A stretch of DNA of 14,218 nt from Clostridia bacterium (GTDB taxonomy: Bacteria; Bacillota; Clostridia; Christensenellales; Borkfalkiaceae), in the NCBI GenBank assembly GCA_900767495.1, contig CAAFZH010000093.1, forward strand, positions 1-14,218. Direction: 5' to 3'. This document shows positions 5,429 through 12,280 of the stretch, piece after piece. Every line of letters starts with the position of its first letter. Within the stretch, counting starts at the first letter, position 1. The notes below the pieces were generated by a model. The model was not told the origin of the DNA. It made no database searches and saw nothing but the letters and a program-made list of their open reading frames with translations. The position numbers and the translations under genes are program-made.

Positions 5429-5552
5429 GAACCTTGCAAAAATGCCGCTATTTATGCGATTTTTTGCAAATTCTCGGACGGTGTACATACAGTACTACCG
5501 TCCTCACCTTTGCAACAAATCATCAAAAATATCGGCGTTTTCGTTGATACAG

Positions 5553-5597
5553 AAAGACTGCAAATCTATCCGAAAAGGCAGAAGAGCAGTCTTTTTT
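5553..5597 (+). terminator. Hairpin with T-run, plus strand
   Basis: Nine-base arms aaagactgc (5553-5561) and gcagtcttt (5586-5594) enclose a 24-base loop and run into TTTTTT on the plus strand. The large loop makes it a weak terminator candidate, and no plus-strand gene clearly ends here. Confidence 0.35.
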
Positions 5598-5620
5598 ATT
5601 AAAAGGGCAACTTTTTTCAT

Positions 5621-5686
5621 TTGCTTTCCCCTTCGGGGTAGATTTTCCCGTTTCATCGGTGAAATCTACCCCGAAGGGCAAAGCAA
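5621..5686. repeat. 25-bp inverted repeat, MITE- or REP-like
   Basis: Arms at 5621-5645 and 5662-5686 match at 24 of 25 positions (core CCCTTCGGGGTAGATTT) around a 16-base centre. No transposase gene is present. It sits between the element remnants and the end of the glycan operon, so it may also act as a 3' mRNA hairpin for that operon. The rest of 5489-5784 shows no gene I can support. Confidence 0.75.
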
Positions 5687-5784
5687 GAAAAATAGCGATA
5701 TTTTTTGACTTTTTGAGATAAAGGCTAATTACCGCTAAAGCCAAATATAGATTTTATTTTTTTACAGCCACAATTTTTTTATAT

Positions 5785-6768
5785 TCAGCCTTCGGCTAAA
5801 CGAACGCTTAAAGCGCGTTTGTCGTTGGGGTGAATGGTGGAATGTTCGCAAACGTCGCTGCTTTCAACCATAGTTACGCATCTTAAAACGCCGTCAAATT
5901 TTCTTTGCGCGTTTTGCAGTGCGGTAAAACCTTCGCTTTGCCCGACCATATCGCAAATTACTACGACCGAAAAAGGCAGGTTTTCGTCCTTTAAATCTGC
6001 GCGCCACTCGGTAATAAGGGTTTTAAGCATATCGCCGTAAATAGTCGCCTCGGGCAAATAGCCGTTGCTTTCGCCCTGATACCAGATAACGCGGGCAAAC
6101 GCAAACGGAATTATATGCGAAAACATACGCTCGTACAAAAAGCCGTTTTCGTTCCAGAAATACCCGCAAGCGGCAGAGGTCGCTTTGCGCGACGAATAAT
6201 CGACCAAACCCTCGAATTTATCCGCCAAAGATTTTTTAAGCCACGACTGTATAACCGACGCGCCCTGATAGCACTCTACCATACCCACGACCACGCCGAG
6301 TTTTTTTCTTAACTCCGCACCCGTGTGGTAGGCGATTGCCGAAAATCTTTTAACGGTATCTTTACGCACCGATTGCCAACCGTCGCTTTCGAGAAAAACC
6401 GCATCGTCTTTTTCGGGACGATTGACGGCAAAAAACCTCAAATCTTCGTCCGCGGGGTAATCGTCGTCGCCGCAAATTTCCTCGCCCACGCGCAGTTGCG
6501 CGTTGGACTGCCCCGCCACGAGATACACCTCGCCGACGGCAACGTTTTTTATAACTTTCCTCTCACCGTTTAAATAAACGACTAATTCGAGATTATTTTT
6601 ATAAGTTTCGGGGTTAAGCGCGACAATCCACTTATCCCCGCCTGCAGTCGCGGCGTAAGTTTTGTCGCAAAACCCGACCTTAACCTCACCTTTTCCGTAA
6701 CCGAAAATATAATTAGTCTTATTTGCCTGTAAAACCAGACCGTCGCAAAATACGCTTGCAAGTTCCAT
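5785..6768 (-). CDS. Sialate O-acetylesterase-like SGNH hydrolase
   Basis: This 327-residue protein is of the SASA (sialate O-acetylesterase) type. VAGQSNAQ at 84-91 supplies nucleophile S88. CYQGASVIQSW at 166-176 is the conserved GAS block. WYQGESN at 229-235 is the conserved GES block, and IHPNDK at 312-317 supplies the catalytic His H313. Residues 1-80 form a short beta domain. The residue two or three before H313 is Thr/Ser where many relatives carry Asp, and the chain stops 14 residues after H313, much shorter than the 450-650 residues of many homologues. There is no signal peptide, so action is probably cytoplasmic, removing acetyl groups from sialic acid or other sugars. It is the last gene of the operon, 11 bases after the GH13 gene, with AAGGG at the ribosome site. 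Confidence 0.85.
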   Translation of the reverse strand: MELASVFCDGLVLQANKTNYIFGYGKGEVKVGFCDKTYAATAGGDKWIVALNPETYKNNLELVVYLNGERKVIKNVAVGEVYLVAGQSNAQLRVGEEICGDDDYPADEDLRFFAVNRPEKDDAVFLESDGWQSVRKDTVKRFSAIAYHTGAELRKKLGVVVGMVECYQGASVIQSWLKKSLADKFEGLVDYSSRKATSAACGYFWNENGFLYERMFSHIIPFAFARVIWYQGESNGYLPEATIYGDMLKTLITEWRADLKDENLPFSVVVICDMVGQSEGFTALQNAQRKFDGVLRCVTMVESSDVCEHSTIHPNDKRALSVRLAEG

Positions 6769-6779
6769 TTTTATTCCCT

Positions 6780-8399
6780 TTAAATTTTCTCGTAAACGGC
6801 GACCTCGAACGGACGAAAATAATCGTTAAACACCTTATAGCCCGCGTAATTGTTCAATACGAGTTTATAATTCTTATCTATCGGCAGAGATATTTTTTGC
6901 TCTCTGTCAAAATTTATTATAACGACTACCCGCTTATCGTTAAAAGTTCTTTCGTAGGCAAAAAAACCGCTGTTGCCGTTTTCGGCGGGTAAAAGTTCCT
7001 TAAAATCGCCGTAAATTATCGCGTCGTTATTCTTTCTGAACGAGAGCAGTTTTTTATAAAAACCGAAAACCGACTTCTGACTTTTTTTATCGTTTTCGAG
7101 GTTTATTTCCTTGGCGCGCGAGTTAAACCCGAGCCAAGGAGCAGTGCTACCGAAACCGTAACCCGTGCTTTCGTCCGCAGACCAGGCGACGGGGCGACGC
7201 GGATTATCTCTGCCGCCGAAGTTTATCTGATTTATCACTTCGTAACGGGGGTATTCGCGCTTAATTTCCTGTTCGTTATAGTAATTTACCGACTCTACGT
7301 CGCCGAAATCTTCTATTTTTTCGTATCTCGAACCGCACGAACCGAATTCCTGTCCCTGATAAATAAACGGTATGCCTTTAAGCAAATAGAAAGTTGCAGC
7401 GTAAGCCGTTGCACACTCATAACGCCACCCCTTATCGTTGCCCGCACGGGTCAGATAGTAATTTTGGTCGTGATTATCGGTAAAAAGCGTGTATAAAAGA
7501 CCATGCTTTGCGGAAAAGTTTTGCCATTTAACGAGAATATTTTTCACGTCGTCAAAGGCAAACTCACGTTTTTCCCACTTACTGCCCCTGCCCACGCCGA
7601 AATGCTCGAACTGAAAAACGGTGGTAAGTTCGCCGCGATCTTCGCCGCAGATGTCGGCTATATCCTTCTCGGTGGACTGACATTCGCCCACGGTGAAAAT
7701 GCGTTTCGTCTTTTCCCTGCCGAAAATTTCGTTTATATACGCGTGCATAGATTCGTCGCCGCACATCAGGTTTTTATCGAAATTTTTGCCTATAAAATCG
7801 AGAACGTCGCACCTGAACCCGTCCACGCCGAGGTCTATCCAAAAATCGACTACGGCGCGCATTTCCTTACGGACGGCGGGATTTTTCCAGTTTAAATCGG
7901 GTTGACCGATTGCAAACGAATGCAGATAATATTCGTCGGTTTGCCCGTTATACTGCCACGCGCTGCCGCTGAAACAGCATTGCCAGTCGTTGGGCGGTTT
8001 AACCGCCCAAATATAGTAGTCGTGATAAGGACTGTCCTTGGACTTTCTCGCCTCTTCAAACCACTCGTGCTTATCCGAAGTGTGATTCGCAACGAAATCC
8101 ATTATGAGTTTCATATCGCGTTTATGCAGTTCCGATATAAGAGTTTTAATATCGTCAAAATCACCGTAATCTTGGTCTATAGCACGATAATCGCTTATAT
8201 CGTAGCCGTTATCGCACTTGGGACTTTTATAGCAGGGACAAAGCCATACAGCGTTTACGCCGAGGTCTTTTAAATATTCGAGTTTGGATATTATCCCCTT
8301 TATATCGCCTATTCCGTCGCCGTTCGAGTCGCAAAAACTGCGGGGGTAAATCTGGTAAACCATAAGGTTTAAAAAATCGTTGCGGTTAAATTCTTTCAT
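6780..8399 (-). CDS. GH13 alpha-glucosidase (oligo-1,6-glucosidase type)
   Basis: This 539-residue enzyme has the normal length and order of GH13 alpha-glucosidases. VYQIYPRSFCDSNGDGIGD at 14-32 opens the barrel. DFVANHTS at 101-108 is region I and QPDLNW at 166-171 is region V. DGFRCDV at 193-199 gives nucleophile D198, TVGEC at 236-240 gives acid/base E239, and DNHDQ at 308-312 gives the third Asp D311. V199 directly after the nucleophile is, in this family, associated with alpha-1,6 rather than alpha-1,4 specificity. There is no signal peptide, so it hydrolyses imported isomalto-type or related alpha-glucosides in the cytoplasm. ATG overlaps the stop of the SGNH gene by 4 bases, implying translational coupling. 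An alpha-glucosidase is unexpected among genes for host-type GalNAc and Gal glycans; glucosylated collagen-type or dietary glycans are alternatives. Confidence 0.93.
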   Translation of the reverse strand: MKEFNRNDFLNLMVYQIYPRSFCDSNGDGIGDIKGIISKLEYLKDLGVNAVWLCPCYKSPKCDNGYDISDYRAIDQDYGDFDDIKTLISELHKRDMKLIMDFVANHTSDKHEWFEEARKSKDSPYHDYYIWAVKPPNDWQCCFSGSAWQYNGQTDEYYLHSFAIGQPDLNWKNPAVRKEMRAVVDFWIDLGVDGFRCDVLDFIGKNFDKNLMCGDESMHAYINEIFGREKTKRIFTVGECQSTEKDIADICGEDRGELTTVFQFEHFGVGRGSKWEKREFAFDDVKNILVKWQNFSAKHGLLYTLFTDNHDQNYYLTRAGNDKGWRYECATAYAATFYLLKGIPFIYQGQEFGSCGSRYEKIEDFGDVESVNYYNEQEIKREYPRYEVINQINFGGRDNPRRPVAWSADESTGYGFGSTAPWLGFNSRAKEINLENDKKSQKSVFGFYKKLLSFRKNNDAIIYGDFKELLPAENGNSGFFAYERTFNDKRVVVIINFDREQKISLPIDKNYKLVLNNYAGYKVFNDYFRPFEVAVYEKI

Positions 8400-9469
8400 A
8401 AAAAATCCTTACTTATTTCGCCGAGTTTCCCATAAATTTTTTCGGCAATTCGATATGCGCCGAGATCTGTCGGATGGCAACCGTCTATCGTGCAGTTTTC
8501 TCTGTCATTTTCACCGAAAAGGCAACTACCGTCCAAATAATACACTTTTTTATCCCCGTTCGTCAAGGCTTTATCGTAAGTTTTATAAATAATTTCGCGG
8601 CGGCGCGCGGTCTTATCTTCCTCGCCGTCGGTATTCGGTCGGGTTACGAAAAGTATAGGCGTTTCCCTCCGTTTTTCGCGGTAGAGTTTATACAGTTCGT
8701 AATGATTTTTTCTCAACTCTTCTTCGTCGGAATTATAGTCGTACTCGCATATAAAAAGCGAACAGTCGAAAGTAGTCAGAAATTCCCCCGTGAGTTTTTC
8801 GCCTTTGGCGTTGCCCGAAAACCCGAGGTTGAAAAAGTCGATATTATTGCGTTTGGAGATAATCGCCTCGTAAGTGTTATCGGGGCGCGAAACGCAACAC
8901 CCCTGCGTTATGGACGAGCCGTACCAAAGTACGGGTTTTATATTTTTGTACGCTTTGCCCGAGCCGACGAACGAAGCCGCTTTAACGCCTATTTCAACGC
9001 TTTTCAAATCGTTATACAGCGGAAAATACAGCGTGTAATTGCGGACTTTGCCGCCCTTTAACGCCTTGCGCTGAATAAAGCCTTTATCGTCGCCCTCGAC
9101 GGGAAAAAATATCTGAGTAAACGCCTGACCGCCCTCGGGCAAATCTTCCATAAGGCTGAACCCCGCAGAGGCAGTCAAAGGCGCGGTATTCATACGAAAA
9201 TATTTTTCATAAGTAACTTTAAGTTCGATAAAATCCGAATCGGTGGAAAATCTCACGCGCATACCTGCGGTGATATCGCCGAGAATACTCACCCCTCGGC
9301 TAATCTTTGCCGCGAGCGCGGTGGGAACGCGAACGAATTTTTTATTTTCTTCCTCGTAAAACCCGCCGCTGAAATTAAACGGCGGCTGTTTTGCGTCGTA
9401 ATAATCGCAGTCCTGCGTTTTTTCTACGGTTTTTACCTCAAAATTTTTATCTATATCCGAAACTTTCAT
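8396..9469 (-). CDS. Two-domain SGNH/GDSL esterase (N-terminal sandwich plus GDSL_3)
   Basis: This 357-residue protein has an N-terminal beta-sandwich (about 20-175) and a C-terminal SGNH hydrolase domain. YGSSITQG at 183-190 is block I with nucleophile S186. NLGFSGN at 214-220 supplies the block II Gly and block III Asn (N220). DGCHPTDLG at 329-337 is block V with D329 and H332, completing the Ser-His-Asp triad. The layout matches the SGNH N-terminal plus Lipase_GDSL_3 family, common among carbohydrate deacetylases of gut Firmicutes. There is no signal peptide. It probably removes acetyl groups from imported oligosaccharides so that the glycosidases can proceed. ATG overlaps the previous stop by 4 bases (ATGA), and its own stop overlaps the GH13 start. 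The exact sugar ester is unknown. Confidence 0.87.
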   Translation of the reverse strand: MKVSDIDKNFEVKTVEKTQDCDYYDAKQPPFNFSGGFYEEENKKFVRVPTALAAKISRGVSILGDITAGMRVRFSTDSDFIELKVTYEKYFRMNTAPLTASAGFSLMEDLPEGGQAFTQIFFPVEGDDKGFIQRKALKGGKVRNYTLYFPLYNDLKSVEIGVKAASFVGSGKAYKNIKPVLWYGSSITQGCCVSRPDNTYEAIISKRNNIDFFNLGFSGNAKGEKLTGEFLTTFDCSLFICEYDYNSDEEELRKNHYELYKLYREKRRETPILFVTRPNTDGEEDKTARRREIIYKTYDKALTNGDKKVYYLDGSCLFGENDRENCTIDGCHPTDLGAYRIAEKIYGKLGEISKDFL

Positions 9470-10665
9470 AATTCAAACTCGTTTTTACGGTTTATCCATT
9501 TACCCTCGGTAAAGTCGGGGAAAACCGCCCTTTGCCCCGTTAAAAGCGACTGCTCGGTAAGCAGCGCAACGCTCATCCAGGTGGCGGTATCGTACACGTC
9601 TATCGGCATAGGCTTGCCCTCTTTAAGCGCGGTAAAAAACGCGTTAAAAACGAGGTAGTCCATACCGCCGTGCCCCTCTTTGCAGGGTTTATAGTCCTTC
9701 CATATCGGGTGATCGTATTTTTCGTAATACTCGGTTATATTGCCGAATTTATCTTTCCATTCCCAAACCTCGCCTTGATTATCCCGTTCGAGATACACCG
9801 ATTTATTTTCTTCGCAAATAAGACCTTTCGTGCCTTGCGCCAAAAATGCGCGCGAATAATATCTCGGCATACAGGTATCGAGCGTTATGGTAACGGTTTC
9901 GCCGCACGCGCATTTTATGCAGGTAGTAACCACGTCCGCCTGATTGAATTTTACGCCCTGTAAGTCCTCTATATTTCTCTCGTTCACGAAGGTTTCGAGC
10001 GCGTGCGTACTCGTAGCGGTGGACACAAGGTAGTCGAAACGGTTGCCGCAGTTTATATCGAGCAGTTTTGCGATAGGTCCTATTTCGTGGGTGGGATAGT
10101 TGTCGCAGTTGCGCTTGATATACTCGTTTATGCGATAATGATTTCTCCCCATAGCAACGCCCGTTACCTCTTCGCGAAGGTCGTGGCGATAGCCGCCTTC
10201 CACGTGGATAATATCGCCGAGCAGACCTTGGCGTTTCATATTGAGAGCGAGCAGTTCCGTCCTGCCGTAGCAACAATTTTCCATCATCATTATGGGCGTT
10301 TTAGTGCGCTCGTAAAGCCTTACGAGTTCCCATAAACTTTCAATAGAATACGCGCCGCCTACTTCCAACGCGACGGCAACGCCCTTTTCCATAGCGTATT
10401 TCGTAACGGGCAAGTGCATATCCCAACCCGTGGCTACAACTATCGCGTCGGGTTTAATTTCGTCTATACATTTGCGATAATCGTCGTATACGGCGGGATT
10501 TCCGTGTCCGTTATCCTTCATTTCCTTAACGATACGGTCTATCATTTTTTGGTCGGGGTCTACCACCGCCACAAAATCGAGATCGGTCCTCATCTTCATC
10601 GCCACGCGATAAAGCCCCTCGCCTCTGCCGCCTACGCCTATCAAAGCAACCCTTACTCTTTCCAT
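9466..10665 (-). CDS. Gfo/Idh/MocA protein, GH109-type (alpha-N-acetylgalactosaminidase)
   Basis: This 399-residue protein has an N-terminal Rossmann fold: GVGGRG at 10-15 and D36 at the end of strand 2, which selects NAD. The Gfo/Idh/MocA C-terminal domain follows. Features typical of GH109 are MMMENCCYGRTELLALNMKR at 126-145, then GLLGDIIHVEGGYRHDLRE at 147-165 and YPTHEIGP at 190-197; in GH109 the Tyr and His of YPTH lie in the active site. GH109 enzymes use tightly bound NAD to cleave alpha-GalNAc by oxidation and elimination, and convert blood-group A antigen to H. Characterised members are often secreted; this one lacks a signal peptide. It sits 3 bases after the GH110 gene, which supports the pairing. 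A plain sugar dehydrogenase is the main alternative. Confidence 0.78.
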   Translation of the reverse strand: MERVRVALIGVGGRGEGLYRVAMKMRTDLDFVAVVDPDQKMIDRIVKEMKDNGHGNPAVYDDYRKCIDEIKPDAIVVATGWDMHLPVTKYAMEKGVAVALEVGGAYSIESLWELVRLYERTKTPIMMMENCCYGRTELLALNMKRQGLLGDIIHVEGGYRHDLREEVTGVAMGRNHYRINEYIKRNCDNYPTHEIGPIAKLLDINCGNRFDYLVSTATSTHALETFVNERNIEDLQGVKFNQADVVTTCIKCACGETVTITLDTCMPRYYSRAFLAQGTKGLICEENKSVYLERDNQGEVWEWKDKFGNITEYYEKYDHPIWKDYKPCKEGHGGMDYLVFNAFFTALKEGKPMPIDVYDTATWMSVALLTEQSLLTGQRAVFPDFTEGKWINRKNEFEL

Positions 10666-10668
10666 AAT

Positions 10669-12276
10669 TTACTCTTTATCGGTTATATATTTTACGGGTG
10701 CATCGAAATTATTATTTTCGTTTACAAACTCTTTTACGCCGCCTATCCGGCAAGAATATTCCTTGCCGCAGTTTTTAAAAATATTGTCTTTAAATGTAAA
10801 CTTTTGCGTTTGAGAAATTCGTTTTTCGTCGGCACCGGGGTTAAGGTTAATCGCCTCTGCGCCCGTACCCCACGCGCCGTACAAACCGTTTTCAATCAAA
10901 TTGCCCGAAAATTCTATATCCGAGCAAACGCCCGACTCGTACCAGTCGCCTACTTCGCCGTCGCAGGAAAGTGCCGACGAACAATTTCCGCGAAAAACGT
11001 TGTTTTTTATAACCGCTTTTTTCGGCGTGGAACAAAGCACTCCGCGCGCCGCGTTGTAGCCGAAATAATTGTTTTCTATCAGCACTTCGGGCGACCAACT
11101 TATATTTTCAAACACGGTGTTTTCTCGGATTTTTTCCGCGCCGCAGGTAAATTCGAGCAAAATATCCTTATCGTTTAATTTAGCAAAAGATTTTACGGTT
11201 AAATACGCGTATCTTTCAAGCGAAACCTCATCCACACAGGCAACCGTATCGCCGACGGCAAAGGATTGAAATCCGCGCGACTGACTGTGCATAAATCGCG
11301 CTATAACGCCGTTTTCGCAACGCAAGGCTTTAAGATAAGTACCGTGCACGTTTATATGATCGTCGTGCGCGCCCTCGAAAGAACAGTTTTTAACCGTAAC
11401 TTTTCCGCCACAGTTCATAAACTGCACGAAGTCGGCGTTGCTCACGCTCGTTCTGCCCTTTTTGGGCATACACTTAACGCCGATAAGCGACGGATTTTTT
11501 ACGAACTGAAACATCACCCCAAAGCCGTGCATCGCGTAAAAATTACAATCTTTAACGGTTACGCCGTCGCACCGCTCGAACAATCCGCCCAACTGATCGC
11601 GGATTATCGAGCGGGTTTGTATGACCGCGCCCACGGTAAGACTATCTTCGGAATTTTTAAGTTTTGCGCGTATCGTCCGCTCGCCAGCGCGCTCTATTTC
11701 CGTAAGAGTAGGGATAGACGGACGGCAATCTCCCGCGCTGCCTTTCAGCATGGTAAGTTTGCCGCCTATAAGTTGCATAGAAAGCACCGTTGCGGACTTA
11801 TACGGCGTTTTATAGTACGGTTCGCCGCTAAAACCCTTTTCGCCTACGAAATACAAATTATCGCCGTCGAGTTCAAAAAGCGTTTCGGGAGAAAATTCCA
11901 GCGTATATTTTTCGCCGTCGAACGACTTTACGAGCGTTTCGCTCATAGTCGGGCGCGCATAGTCTATATTAAGATTTTTAATAACGAGGTTTTCGCAACC
12001 GCTCGCCACTATCGGAGTAAAAACGCCGTGCAATAAAATAGTCGCGCCGTTGCCGTTTACCGTAACGCCGTTTAAATTTTTAACGTGCACCGCCGAAAAT
12101 CTTTCGCCGAGAGGATTTTCGGCGTAAGTAGCGGTATTGCTGCAATGATAACCCGTTAAACGCAGGCAGTTATCCTGCCACACGTCGTAAACGCAATCTT
12201 TTTCGAGCGTGATTTCCTCGCCGCTTTTAACGGCGGAAAAAATATCGCACAGTTTTTTAAAATCGTCTTTTCTCAT
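10669..12276 (-). CDS. GH110-like beta-helix alpha-1,3-galactosidase
   Basis: This 535-residue right-handed beta-helix protein shows repeated strands (for example FSAVHVKNLNGVTVNGNGAT at 60-79). Two segments point to GH110: NADFVQFMNCGGKV at 280-293 and FEGAHDDHINVHGTY at 300-314. They supply D282, D305 and D306, at the 23- and 24-residue spacings of the catalytic Asp residues I recall for characterised GH110. The NVHGTY motif is also family-typical. GH110 removes terminal alpha-1,3-galactose, including from blood-group B antigen, by inversion. Known Bacteroides members carry signal peptides and this one starts MRKDDFKKLCDIFSAV, so it looks cytoplasmic. There is no clear Shine-Dalgarno before the ATG. 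It follows the DUF4091 gene by 4 bases. Another beta-helix glycosidase family with galactan or carrageenan substrates is possible. Confidence 0.78.
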   Translation of the reverse strand: MRKDDFKKLCDIFSAVKSGEEITLEKDCVYDVWQDNCLRLTGYHCSNTATYAENPLGERFSAVHVKNLNGVTVNGNGATILLHGVFTPIVASGCENLVIKNLNIDYARPTMSETLVKSFDGEKYTLEFSPETLFELDGDNLYFVGEKGFSGEPYYKTPYKSATVLSMQLIGGKLTMLKGSAGDCRPSIPTLTEIERAGERTIRAKLKNSEDSLTVGAVIQTRSIIRDQLGGLFERCDGVTVKDCNFYAMHGFGVMFQFVKNPSLIGVKCMPKKGRTSVSNADFVQFMNCGGKVTVKNCSFEGAHDDHINVHGTYLKALRCENGVIARFMHSQSRGFQSFAVGDTVACVDEVSLERYAYLTVKSFAKLNDKDILLEFTCGAEKIRENTVFENISWSPEVLIENNYFGYNAARGVLCSTPKKAVIKNNVFRGNCSSALSCDGEVGDWYESGVCSDIEFSGNLIENGLYGAWGTGAEAINLNPGADEKRISQTQKFTFKDNIFKNCGKEYSCRIGGVKEFVNENNNFDAPVKYITDKE

Positions 12277-12280
12277 AATT

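Larger units (their letters stand above)
5087..5488 (-). pseudogene. Fragment resembling a VirB4/TraE conjugation ATPase N-region
   Basis: The central part (RNMKSPQVFAYANTVRKVLS, GFDVHRMGKDEIKRLIALYF, then ASLTGENIPDFDGEQYF) resembles the N-terminal region of VirB4/TraE-type ATPases of clostridial conjugative elements, about residues 45-115 of the frame. The Walker motifs, which lie several hundred residues further along in full-length proteins, are absent. Both ends look foreign. The first 45 residues have no clear start signal and contain a 20-base repeat shared with 4193-4212. The last residues are encoded by the vapD promoter. It is therefore an internal fragment that cannot energise transfer. 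It shows that a conjugative element stood here before the vapD module. The family call is tentative. Confidence 0.45.

Noticed and set aside
5394..5744. Overlapping short frames on both strands in the 5490-5785 gap
   Set aside because: They run through the hairpin and the 25-bp inverted repeat, lack ribosome sites and match no family.
8474..9061. 195-codon plus-strand reading frame with hydrophobic stretches
   Set aside because: Antisense to the SGNH esterase gene with intact catalytic motifs; hydrophobic appearance is a by-product of the opposite strand.
10414..11178. 254-codon plus-strand reading frame, opposite the GH109/GH110 genes
   Set aside because: It is antisense to strongly supported enzyme genes, has no recognisable domain, and its open frame follows from codon bias on the minus strand.
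11266..12036. 256-codon plus-strand reading frame opposite the GH110 gene
   Set aside because: Antisense shadow of the beta-helix coding sequence without a start signal or domain.
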